Shown: positions 40,844 through 48,686 of the stretch, one piece after another
Layout of the letters: each line of letters starts with the position of its first letter
Position numbering within the stretch: position 1 is the stretch's first letter
Assembly: GCA_963730785.1 (NCBI GenBank)
Contig: CAVSTF010000013.1
Location: forward strand, 124,001 to 188,000
Source of the DNA: Bog-473 sp963730785
GTDB taxonomy: Bacteria; Actinomycetota; Acidimicrobiia; Acidimicrobiales; RAAP-2
DNA length: 64,000 bases
Reading direction: 5' to 3'
Notes under the pieces: generated by a model
What the model was told of the DNA's origin: nothing
Databases searched by the model: none
What the model saw: the letters and a program-made list of their open reading frames with translations, nothing else
Program-made: the position numbers and the translations under genes

Positions 40844-41760
40844 CCGAACCGTCCATGTACGTAGTCAGCGGTACGGGGGTCGAGCGGTTGACCGAATACG
40901 AGTTCCGTTGGACCTGACTCGACAATGTGCCCGGGCAATCCTTCACCGTCAAGCAGGAACAGTGCGCAGTTCTGAGATACTCGCATGGCCTGCTGCATGT
41001 TGTGAGTCACGATGACGATGGTGACCTGTTGGGACAACTCCCTGATCGTCTCCTCGATCACTCCGGTCGAAATGGGGTCGAGAGCGGAGCATGGTTCGTC
41101 CATTAAAAGAACCCTGGGTTGCACAGCCAACGACCTGGCGATGCATAGGCGCTGTTGTTGGCCTCCCGAAAGCGAGCCACCCGCTTGGTTCAGGCGATTT
41201 CTAGCTTCTTTCCAAAGACCAGCACGTTCTAGGCACTCCTTGACAAGAGCATCCTTGTTGGACACTTTGGTGCCTGACAATCTCAACCCAGCCAACACGT
41301 TCTGTGCAATCGTCATCGACGGGAATGGATTCGGTTTCTGAAAGACCATGCCAATTCTCAAGCGAGTTTCCGTCACCCGCAATGAAGGTCCGTAAATGTC
41401 GGTCCCATCCAGTCTGACGGATCCAGACAACGCGGCCCCAGGGACAAGCTCGTGCATCCGATTGAGGATTCTGAGGAAGGTCGACTTGCCACAACCAGAG
41501 GGCCCGATGAGAGCGGTGACTTTTCCTGGCTCCATTTCGAGCGATATACGTTCAAGAACTTTGCGACCACCGAACCACGCGCTGACGTTGTTGGCTTCCA
41601 AAAGAGACGGCGATGCAGGCGCCACTGAGCCGGCGAAGACTGGGGCTGGCATGAAAGGTGGACTGCCCGGCGGCGCCATGCCTGAGGTGCCATAGGTAGC
41701 CTGAGCTCCGGGAGGTGGCCCAACTGGTGGCACTATGCCAGTCTGCTGTGTGTAGGTCAT
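40840..41760 (-). CDS. pstB: Phosphate ABC transporter ATPase
   Basis: PstB (306 residues) is the ATPase of the high-affinity phosphate importer. Walker A is IGPSGCGKSTFLRILNRM, with the PstB-typical MVFQKPNPFPSMTI, signature SLSGGQQQRLCIARSLA and Walker B VLLMDEPCSALDP. About 50 extra N-terminal residues are Pro/Gly/Ala-rich (VPPVGPPPGAQATYG) and unusual for PstB. It overlaps the PstS-like gene upstream and the exosortase gene downstream, each by 4 bp. Confidence 0.96.
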   Translation of the reverse strand: MTYTQQTGIVPPVGPPPGAQATYGTSGMAPPGSPPFMPAPVFAGSVAPASPSLLEANNVSAWFGGRKVLERISLEMEPGKVTALIGPSGCGKSTFLRILNRMHELVPGAALSGSVRLDGTDIYGPSLRVTETRLRIGMVFQKPNPFPSMTIAQNVLAGLRLSGTKVSNKDALVKECLERAGLWKEARNRLNQAGGSLSGGQQQRLCIARSLAVQPRVLLMDEPCSALDPISTGVIEETIRELSQQVTIVIVTHNMQQAMRVSQNCALFLLDGEGLPGHIVESGPTELVFGQPLDPRTADYVHGRFG

Positions 41761-43403
41761 GTTGTCCTTCTCTGCCGCCGTAAGCGGCGTACCAGGAGTT
41801 CCGCCGTGATGACCATGGCGGAACCAACGGCCAATAGGGGCCAGATATTTGAACCGGTGAATGCGAGCGATCCCGACGAATCATCGGTGGCGGACGTGTC
41901 CGACGAAGTCCCCCCGCTTACTCCATCGGTAGTTTGTGTCGTGGCATTCGACCCCGCTCCGGCGCTAGTTGTAGTGGTCGACGAGCCGGAAGCGACGGTA
42001 GTCGTCGTACCTTGCGGTGTGGTTGTGGTTGTGGTCGTGGTCGTGGTCGTGGAACTTGAAGTCGTCGTTGCACTGTCGGCTAGGGCCTCTGCATTTAGCT
42101 GCGCCGCGACCTTGAGCCCCGCCATCACCATTGCCGGAGTAGCCGGAGCTGAGCCGTACTTCGAGACATCCGCCTGTCCTTTGGTACCCAATGCAAATCG
42201 AATCAATTGGGCCAGCGCCGTGGCCTTGGCGGAGGGAAGACCGCTTGTTGGAACGACCAAATAGTCCTCCACCATGAGGTTGTTGTTGTAAGCGGCGGCA
42301 TCAGTAGCGCTCGAGTTGAAGGTCACTAAATTATTGGTGGTCGGATCACTGGTTGATGCAAGAGTCGCATCATTCTCAGCGGCGGCTGCCGCTGCTTCAG
42401 ATGGAGGGACGAAGGCTCCCTGCAAGTTCTGGACGGCCGCTGTTGGGATGTCGAACGAGACCCCTAGCGGAGCGCCCGTCCAAACGGATGAAATGGGGAA
42501 GGTGGCGCCTAATTGCCACTCCGAAGCATTGTTGGACGGCGCATTGGTCGTCTGACTAATGCCCATTACCTTGGCCAAGAACGCTTCGTCGCCGCCCGGC
42601 ACCTGGTTCTGCGGATTGATTGGATAATTTTCCGCCGGTATGTCGCAGTTCGTAATCGGAGTGGTTGTGCATGTCGATCCCGAAGCAGCAACAGCCTGCT
42701 GGATACCCGCATCGAATAGGGCTTTGGATCCCGTCACAGGTGTGGTGTCACTATCTAGAACGGCCATGAGTGCGGAGTTCTCCATGGTTGGGTCCAAATT
42801 GGCCCAGGTTGATATGGAGACTCCGCTTAGACCATCGCCGTTGGTGCAGTTTTGGATCCGGGAGTCATTCCACTGCCTGTAAGGCTGACTGGCGTCGTAC
42901 CCGAAGATGTCGCCCAATTGATCAACGGTAAGAGGAATGTGCGGGCAAAGATCGGAGACTTGGATAAATCCGTTATCCAGGTACGAAGAAGTCGGAACCA
43001 AGGTGGCAATGGCGACTGGCGTAGCCGCAATCGGTACGTAGGCGAAGGATCTGCCATCGGTCTTTGCCGTCTGTGCTTCGGCGGTAGTTAAGGGGCGTTC
43101 AGATACCGCAAAATCATTGCTGAACTGATCCGATCCGCTTCCGATGAAGTCGGAGATTCCGACATCGAGATCGACGTTCGTGTAGGAAGGATCGATTGGG
43201 GCGAGAGCGGCTGAATCGTCTTTGTACAGTTTGCTCACCACCGGTTCGAGAAACGTCCCACCTTCTCCGACGAGTGTTCCCGAATCGGTATCAGCGCCGG
43301 CTGGGGATTCATGGAGTCCCCCTGACACGGTTCCTACCAGGCCGATCACCAGAACGAATGCGAGAGTCGTAAGCCGAGCCCAACTGCGGCGAGAGGCTGT
43401 CAT
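41757..43403 (-). CDS. Second PstS-like phosphate-binding protein with LAFTG anchor
   Basis: This 548-residue protein has a signal peptide, then a periplasmic-binding-protein fold of the PstS kind (GEGGTFLEPVVSKLYKDDS, FAVSERPLTTAEA, DFIGSGSDQF). A long Ser/Thr linker includes an uninterrupted run of eleven Thr encoded by GTGGTC-type repeats (42018-42052). It ends LAFTG, helix, RRLRRQRRTT, a class E sortase signal. It overlaps pstS and pstB by 4 bp each. It may be a second binding protein with different affinity or an accessory surface receptor. Confidence 0.82.
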   Translation of the reverse strand: MTASRRSWARLTTLAFVLVIGLVGTVSGGLHESPAGADTDSGTLVGEGGTFLEPVVSKLYKDDSAALAPIDPSYTNVDLDVGISDFIGSGSDQFSNDFAVSERPLTTAEAQTAKTDGRSFAYVPIAATPVAIATLVPTSSYLDNGFIQVSDLCPHIPLTVDQLGDIFGYDASQPYRQWNDSRIQNCTNGDGLSGVSISTWANLDPTMENSALMAVLDSDTTPVTGSKALFDAGIQQAVAASGSTCTTTPITNCDIPAENYPINPQNQVPGGDEAFLAKVMGISQTTNAPSNNASEWQLGATFPISSVWTGAPLGVSFDIPTAAVQNLQGAFVPPSEAAAAAAENDATLASTSDPTTNNLVTFNSSATDAAAYNNNLMVEDYLVVPTSGLPSAKATALAQLIRFALGTKGQADVSKYGSAPATPAMVMAGLKVAAQLNAEALADSATTTSSSTTTTTTTTTTTPQGTTTTVASGSSTTTTSAGAGSNATTQTTDGVSGGTSSDTSATDDSSGSLAFTGSNIWPLLAVGSAMVITAELLVRRLRRQRRTT

Positions 43404-45127
43404 TTCGTCGCGCCTCTAACACGTAGCAACTTCCGCCGGACGCGCCAACCCACCACAAAGAGGAATCCACCGACCAAAGCAATTGGCACTGGATTTCCAC
43501 CGGTTTGCGCCATCGTGCCAGGAGCGCTCGACAATGCCACGGAAGGATCAACTCCGGAGCCGGTCACCCCTCCGCTGGAGCCGCTGCCGATTGCGGAGAG
43601 CGTGCCAGCGGCCTCATTCGATCCGATGGCTCCGGTGCTCTTACTGGTCGCTCCACTCTTACTGGAAGTCGTGCCCGTCTTGCTAGTACCGGAGCCCGTC
43701 GTAGTGGCCGTACTGGAACCGGCCTTCGTAGCGCTGGTGGTAGTGGGCGTCGTACTCGTGGCCGACGTCGGGACGGTCGTGCCGGCCGACTGGGTGGCAC
43801 CGACGTTGGTGACGCCGCAGGTAGGGGCAGTTTGACCAGCCTGCACTTCGGTGGGCGTGAGGTCACCGCACGAAAACCCGCTGTCCTCGGCCGACCCCTT
43901 GGCGGGCGCAGCTGCGCCAGGCACATTGTCGGTCACCTCGGTTATTCCGTATTGCTCCAGCGAAAGGCCCAAACTTGCGTACCCAAATGAGGGCGCAGCC
44001 TTTTGGCCCAGTGTGAGGACGTAGTTTACAAAACCGCTCAGGACTGCTCCCTTGGCAGCGGGCCAACCGGTTGTTCGAGCCAGCAGGTAGCTGTACGTCG
44101 ACGGGTTGTACACGTTGGGCCCAGCGCCTCCGAAATTGAGTTTGTGCGTGCCATTGGACAACTGGGTGGCATAGGCAAGTGCCGAGGCGACGCCGACTGG
44201 GGTCGGCTCGGTGAAGTCACCACTGGCATTTTGAACAGCTGCAACTCCGTGGGCGGGAACGGGAACTGCCCCGGTTACCGTCCCGTAGTGGAGGTCCGTG
44301 GCGTACTTCACCTGAACAGCTCCAATGCCTCCAGGATTGGTAGAGATATCACCCGCAACCTGTGACGTACTCTGGGCATCCAATCCACCAGTGATGCCGG
44401 GCCAGTTGGAGTTCGGAGAGCCGGCCTGAATCGTCACTCCGTCGGTTGGGCCACCCGACTGTGAGTTTTGATGATTGGCAAACGCGGTCCATATTGCGGA
44501 TTGCTCGTTAATGCACCACTCCTCAAGAACAAAGTTCGTACCAGCCGAGTCACTCTCGGTGACGGGCACGATCGGAACATTAAGACTCGAAAGATTCGAA
44601 CCCGAGTTTGCTCCACCCTGTTCGAGGAGCGGGCTATTCCAGTTGGTGATGCCACCGGTCAAGATGGCACAGGCCGTGTAGCTCGTCAGCTGTAGCGGCT
44701 TTGACAGCCCGGGGATGTTGTACATAAACGCAATTCCACCGGCGGTGATCGGCACGTAGATAAACGGGAAAGTGGGAGGCGATGTGTCAGTACTTCCGAG
44801 TCCATAGGCGATGTCCGAAGCTGCAAAGTCAGCGGTTTGAGTACTGAACTTGTAGCGCCCGTCGCCAGAGCTCGAGCTCTCGTAGTTGATGCCCAAACTG
44901 TAGGGCGATTGCCCGACAGCCTGACCCCACTGTTCAATAGCCGGAGCTGCGAATGATGAGCCAACTCCGTTCAGCGTGATACCCGATGCGGATGCCGGAC
45001 TTGCAGCGAAGACGCCTGAGAGGAGCGACGGCAAGACCGCAGTCAGTAGACACGCTGCCGTCGCACATAGACGTCGCCGAAATCGACCACTTTGCAACGG
45101 ACCGTGGTTGTGATCAGTGACCTGCAT
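43400..45127 (-). CDS. pstS: Phosphate-binding protein PstS with sortase-type anchor
   Basis: This 575-residue protein starts at the ATG at 45127 (AAGGAG about 10 bases upstream); a longer reading overlaps pstA. After the signal peptide comes the PstS fold: LNGVGSSFAAPAIEQW, DFAASDIAYGL, ITNWNSPLL, VTESDSAGTNFVLEEW and STNPGGIGAVQVKYA. A Thr/Ser/Gly linker of about 120 residues leads to MAQTG, a helix and RVRRKLLRVRG. PstS is normally a lipoprotein; here there is no lipobox and a sorting signal replaces it. Confidence 0.92.
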   Translation of the reverse strand: MQVTDHNHGPLQSGRFRRRLCATAACLLTAVLPSLLSGVFAASPASASGITLNGVGSSFAAPAIEQWGQAVGQSPYSLGINYESSSSGDGRYKFSTQTADFAASDIAYGLGSTDTSPPTFPFIYVPITAGGIAFMYNIPGLSKPLQLTSYTACAILTGGITNWNSPLLEQGGANSGSNLSSLNVPIVPVTESDSAGTNFVLEEWCINEQSAIWTAFANHQNSQSGGPTDGVTIQAGSPNSNWPGITGGLDAQSTSQVAGDISTNPGGIGAVQVKYATDLHYGTVTGAVPVPAHGVAAVQNASGDFTEPTPVGVASALAYATQLSNGTHKLNFGGAGPNVYNPSTYSYLLARTTGWPAAKGAVLSGFVNYVLTLGQKAAPSFGYASLGLSLEQYGITEVTDNVPGAAAPAKGSAEDSGFSCGDLTPTEVQAGQTAPTCGVTNVGATQSAGTTVPTSATSTTPTTTSATKAGSSTATTTGSGTSKTGTTSSKSGATSKSTGAIGSNEAAGTLSAIGSGSSGGVTGSGVDPSVALSSAPGTMAQTGGNPVPIALVGGFLFVVGWRVRRKLLRVRGATK

Positions 45128-45198
45128 CCCTGTGTGCTCCTTCGTAGTTGTAGATCGAATCGTTTGGTGGATCTTCGACATTGGGTCATCGAGGTGGG

Positions 45199-46368
45199 TC
45201 ATGCGTCTCCCATTCGCCGGCGCGGCAGTCGAATTCGCCGCCGACCTCCTGGACTTGATCGACCCAGAATGCGGGCCACAAAGAATAAGAAAAATACGAA
45301 CAGGATCAGCACCAGACTGGTACCCCACGCATCGCGCACCGCGTTGGCATCGGGCTGATTAACCAGAGAGAACACTCGTAGCGCCAGATTGTCCTGTTGT
45401 CCGGAGAACGGATTCCAGTTGTACCGGTTACTTCCTCCAACGTCGAACAGAATTGGGGCTGTCTCACCAGTTACCCGAGCAATGGCCAAGATAATGGCAT
45501 TGGCCAATCCCGACCTAGCCGTTGGAATTACGACGCGCAATGCGACCCGCCATTCCGGCGCACCAAGAGCCAGAGCAGCTTCCCGAAGCGTGCCCGGCAC
45601 CACCGCTATCACTTCTTGAGAGGCTCGAGTGACCATCGGCAGCATCATGATGGCCAGTGCCAGGGCACCAGCAAAACCTGACTCGCCGCTGGAGTGGCGC
45701 GGAGCCACCCAGAACAGGTAGACGAAGAGACCCGCGATGATCGCCGGTGATCCGGTCATGGCGTCGACCACCGAGGCGACGGAACGGGCGAAGATCCCCG
45801 AAGCGTCGACCAGATACATCGCAGTAAGGACACCGATGGGAACCGTGAAAAGAGCAGCTAATCCAACCTGTTCGGCCGTTCCTACGATGGCCGGTCCCAC
45901 CCCAACGGCAGTTACCGGGGTGTCCGCTCCGAGGCGGGACATGTCGGCAACGAAGAAGTGGGGGAAGTCAGCGAAGGCAACGGACCCTCCCTGCACACCC
46001 ACGTCAAAGAGCACCACGCCCAGTGCGAACAGGGCCAGGATCGCACCACTGCCGATCATGAGTGCCGCCATGCGCTGCTTCATGAGCGACACACCATGAG
46101 TTCGCCAGCAGAGGATCCCGTAGAACGTGATGAAGAGTAGGTAGCAGCTCACGATGAAGCCGAACGGGGCTGAGACTCCAGTGATACTAAAGATCACCCA
46201 AATCACTGCGAATGCTGCCATAGCGGAACCGATGAATTCGACAACACTGGACTGACTTATCCGCTTCGGTCGATTGGGCCGATCGTCTCCAGGTCGTCCA
46301 AATTCATTGCGGATGAGGCCTCCGCTATTCGGTGGACCCTGTCCTTGGCGGTCGAGGAGGAGGGTCAT
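45199..46368 (-). CDS. pstA: Phosphate ABC transporter permease PstA
   Basis: PstA (389 residues) is one of two permeases of the Pst importer. The binding-protein-dependent transport domain includes GTAEQVGLAALFTVPIGV, VVDAMTGSPAIIAGLFVYL, and the EAA-type loop EVIAVVPGTLREAALALGAP. It ends with helices near TSLVLILFVFFLFFVARI. It overlaps pstC by 4 bp and precedes pstS by 71 bp. Confidence 0.95.
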   Translation of the reverse strand: MTLLLDRQGQGPPNSGGLIRNEFGRPGDDRPNRPKRISQSSVVEFIGSAMAAFAVIWVIFSITGVSAPFGFIVSCYLLFITFYGILCWRTHGVSLMKQRMAALMIGSGAILALFALGVVLFDVGVQGGSVAFADFPHFFVADMSRLGADTPVTAVGVGPAIVGTAEQVGLAALFTVPIGVLTAMYLVDASGIFARSVASVVDAMTGSPAIIAGLFVYLFWVAPRHSSGESGFAGALALAIMMLPMVTRASQEVIAVVPGTLREAALALGAPEWRVALRVVIPTARSGLANAIILAIARVTGETAPILFDVGGSNRYNWNPFSGQQDNLALRVFSLVNQPDANAVRDAWGTSLVLILFVFFLFFVARILGRSSPGGRRRIRLPRRRMGDA

Positions 46369-47357
46369 CGAACCCGCGCTCCTGATTTCCGGACCACGCT
46401 GCGAGCCACCGTGCTCACGGCGAGAGTCGTGACGAATAGCGTCAGCCCAGCCAAGATCAAAGCGCTCTTGTCAATGGGTGGGCCTGTCTCGAAGTCTTGT
46501 GCGATCTCCTTTGCGATCGAGCCGAGGCCGCCGGGACCGGCAAGGGCTGCGGTCAGTTTGTTAGCGGTCGACAGCACCAGAACCGGAATCATCGTTTCGC
46601 CCAGACCGCGACCGAAGCCAAGGAGCGCGCCGCCAATGATCCCATTGCGACTGAAGGGAAGAACGACATCAGTGATCATTCCCCACTTGGTTCCACCGAG
46701 TCCGAGTGAGGCCTCGCAGACGTCTCGAGGCACCTGCCCCATCACTTCGCGGACGATTGAAGTGATGATTGGAATAATCGTGAGGGCACACACCAGACCA
46801 GTGGCAAGAATTGAAAGTACAAAACTTGCCGGATCAGCCGAACGAAAGATCGGTATGAATGCGAAGTGATGAGCCAACCATTTCGCTGGGCCTGCCTGCC
46901 AATTAGAGAACAGTTCGTAACCCCAAAGTCCATAGACAATGCTCGGCACCGTGGCCAGGGCGTCCACGAATGCAATGAGTGGCGAGCGGAGCCAAGTCGG
47001 CGAATACTCGTTGATCATGAGCGCCATCGCCAAGGAGACCGGCAATGCCACGAAGAGGCCCACTATGGCGATGGCCCACGAACCAACAAGCAGCGGAAGG
47101 ACGCCAAATCGACCGGAATCGGGTCCCCAATAGATCGACGTGAAAAAACTCAATCCGGCCTTGTGGAGCGCGGGCCAACCCCGGACGATCAAGAACACCG
47201 TTGTGGCAGCGAGAAGAAGCAACACCAAAGTGCTGCTCCCCCCCAAGATGGCCCTGAATAGACGATCGGCGTTCGTGGGAGTTCGACGCAACACGATTGG
47301 TACGTCATCAGCCGGCATGCCTGGCGGTGAACCGTCAGGAGGCAAAGCGACCGTCAT
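46365..47357 (-). CDS. pstC: Phosphate ABC transporter permease PstC
   Basis: PstC partners PstA in the membrane. Segments typical of the family are FGVLPLLVGSWAIAIVGLFV, SLAMALMINEYSP, VPSIVYGLWGYE and the EAA loop EVMGQVPRDVCEASLGLGGT. I start at the ATG at 47357 because its ATGA overlaps the stop of the upstream gene, matching the coupling used throughout this operon; an upstream start at 47378 is possible. Confidence 0.94.
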   Translation of the reverse strand: MTVALPPDGSPPGMPADDVPIVLRRTPTNADRLFRAILGGSSTLVLLLLAATTVFLIVRGWPALHKAGLSFFTSIYWGPDSGRFGVLPLLVGSWAIAIVGLFVALPVSLAMALMINEYSPTWLRSPLIAFVDALATVPSIVYGLWGYELFSNWQAGPAKWLAHHFAFIPIFRSADPASFVLSILATGLVCALTIIPIITSIVREVMGQVPRDVCEASLGLGGTKWGMITDVVLPFSRNGIIGGALLGFGRGLGETMIPVLVLSTANKLTAALAGPGGLGSIAKEIAQDFETGPPIDKSALILAGLTLFVTTLAVSTVARSVVRKSGARVR

Positions 47358-48136
47358 GACCGCAACCTCGTCATACAACGGATGCCTGCGCTACCCGAAA
47401 GAATCAGAAATGCAGCCAGTCCGGCAAGCCAGCCAAGGAGAGCTGGAGCACCGGTATTGGCGAGAGCAGCCGCGGCCGGATCTGAGGGTGCCAGTGATGA
47501 TGCGGTTGCTATCGGCGCTGTCGTTGTGGTGGGCGATACGGATGGTGCAGTTGCCTGCGCCGTCGTCGTCGTTGCTGGTTGGGAAGAGGCCGTTGTCGCA
47601 GTCCCGCTAGCCGTTCGACTCGCATCGGGAACGACGGTGAAGGGAGCTGAGAACAGTTTTGGCTGGGTGAAATCTTCTTGATTTTGCCCAACATAGAGAA
47701 CGCACATTTCGGTGGCATTGCACACCGGAAGCTTGTTCGATTGTTCCCCAAGCGTTGCATTGGGCAACGAGAACACTTGGTAGTCATTCGCTGAGAAACT
47801 TCCATCGTGATTGATGAGAATGGTTCCGCCTTGAATGCTATTCCCGTCACACGAACTGATACTGGTGGGCAAGTTGGCGGTCTTGCCGCCTGGATCGGCA
47901 CATTCGAGGATGTTGACCTTTAGCAGTGGCGTGAAGAAGCTGTTGGGCCCTACTGAAACCGTCACCGTTTGACCTGACCGATATGAACCACCGCTGGGCC
48001 CCGGTGTGACGGTCAGAGCTGGTTGTGCTGCATCGGCGCGCCCCACTGCGGAAAGGATCACCCACGGCATGGCGACGGCGATGACCGGTAGTGCCACGAT
48101 CGGCCCAATCCATTTGACAGAGAAATGGCTGTTCAC
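47354..48136 (-). CDS. Secreted ECxDPGG-domain protein with LANTG anchor
   Basis: This 260-residue protein has a signal peptide ending near GRADA, then one copy of an uncharacterised domain (about 40-170). Markers of the domain are VNILECADPGG, a second Cys in SSCDGNS, PVCNATEMCVLYVG and FSAPFTV. The Cys spacing and beta-rich pattern recall neocarzinostatin-type folds, but this is weak. A Thr/Ala/Ser linker and LANTG-helix-RLRS follow. It is 4-bp coupled to pstC, so it may be part of phosphate acquisition. Confidence 0.75.
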   Translation of the reverse strand: MNSHFSVKWIGPIVALPVIAVAMPWVILSAVGRADAAQPALTVTPGPSGGSYRSGQTVTVSVGPNSFFTPLLKVNILECADPGGKTANLPTSISSCDGNSIQGGTILINHDGSFSANDYQVFSLPNATLGEQSNKLPVCNATEMCVLYVGQNQEDFTQPKLFSAPFTVVPDASRTASGTATTASSQPATTTTAQATAPSVSPTTTTAPIATASSLAPSDPAAAALANTGAPALLGWLAGLAAFLILSGSAGIRCMTRLRS

Positions 48137-48140
48137 CGAG

Positions 48141-48686
48141 TCATCGCTTCACGACTGGCTTCACCGTGAAAGGAGCTGAAAACACCTTTGGCTGAGTGAA
48201 GTCCTCTTGATTTTCGCCGATATAGAGCACGCAGGCGTGTGTGAGATTGCAGATCGGCTGATCATTCGATTGTTCTCCCAGGACAGCATTGGGCAACGAG
48301 AACACCGGATAATCAGCTTGCGAGAAGCTGCCGTTCTGATTTATCAGAATGGTTCCCCCCTGAATCGTGTTCCCATCGCAGTTGGCGATGCTCTTGGGCA
48401 AATGGGCCACAGTGCCGCCCGGGTCCGAGCACTCAAGAATGTTTACCTTGAGGTACTTCGTGAAGAACTTGTTAGGCCCAACTCGGATGTCGATGAGTTC
48501 ACCACTTCGATAGGTCCCATTTGCCGATCCGTGAACTGGAGTAATGGTCAGGGGTACCTGCGATGTTTGATGTGGCGGGCTAGAGGAGCAACTGGAAGCC
48601 AATAATCCTCCGCCGGCGAGAAGTGCTGCCAGACCAATGAAGCCGGCAAGTCGGGGTGTTCTCGGAGTCGTAGATCTGATCATCAT
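48141..48686 (-). CDS. ECxDPGG-domain lipoprotein
   Basis: This 181-residue protein begins at the ATG at 48686, which overlaps the upstream stop as ATGA. It has a lipoprotein signal (LLAGGGLLASSC) and then one ECxDPGG domain (VNILECSDPGG, ANCDGNTIQGG, PICNLTHACVLYIGENQEDF, FSAPFTV) with no linker or anchor after it. It is most like the product of the next gene downstream. The same domain is thus shown in lipid-anchored and wall-anchored forms from adjacent genes. Confidence 0.78.
   Translation of the reverse strand: MMIRSTTPRTPRLAGFIGLAALLAGGGLLASSCSSSPPHQTSQVPLTITPVHGSANGTYRSGELIDIRVGPNKFFTKYLKVNILECSDPGGTVAHLPKSIANCDGNTIQGGTILINQNGSFSQADYPVFSLPNAVLGEQSNDQPICNLTHACVLYIGENQEDFTQPKVFSAPFTVKPVVKR

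Noticed and set aside
42018..42052. Phase-variable microsatellite (GTGGTC-type repeats)
   Set aside because: The unit is six bases and codes Thr pairs, so changes in number would not shift the frame; it only alters linker length.
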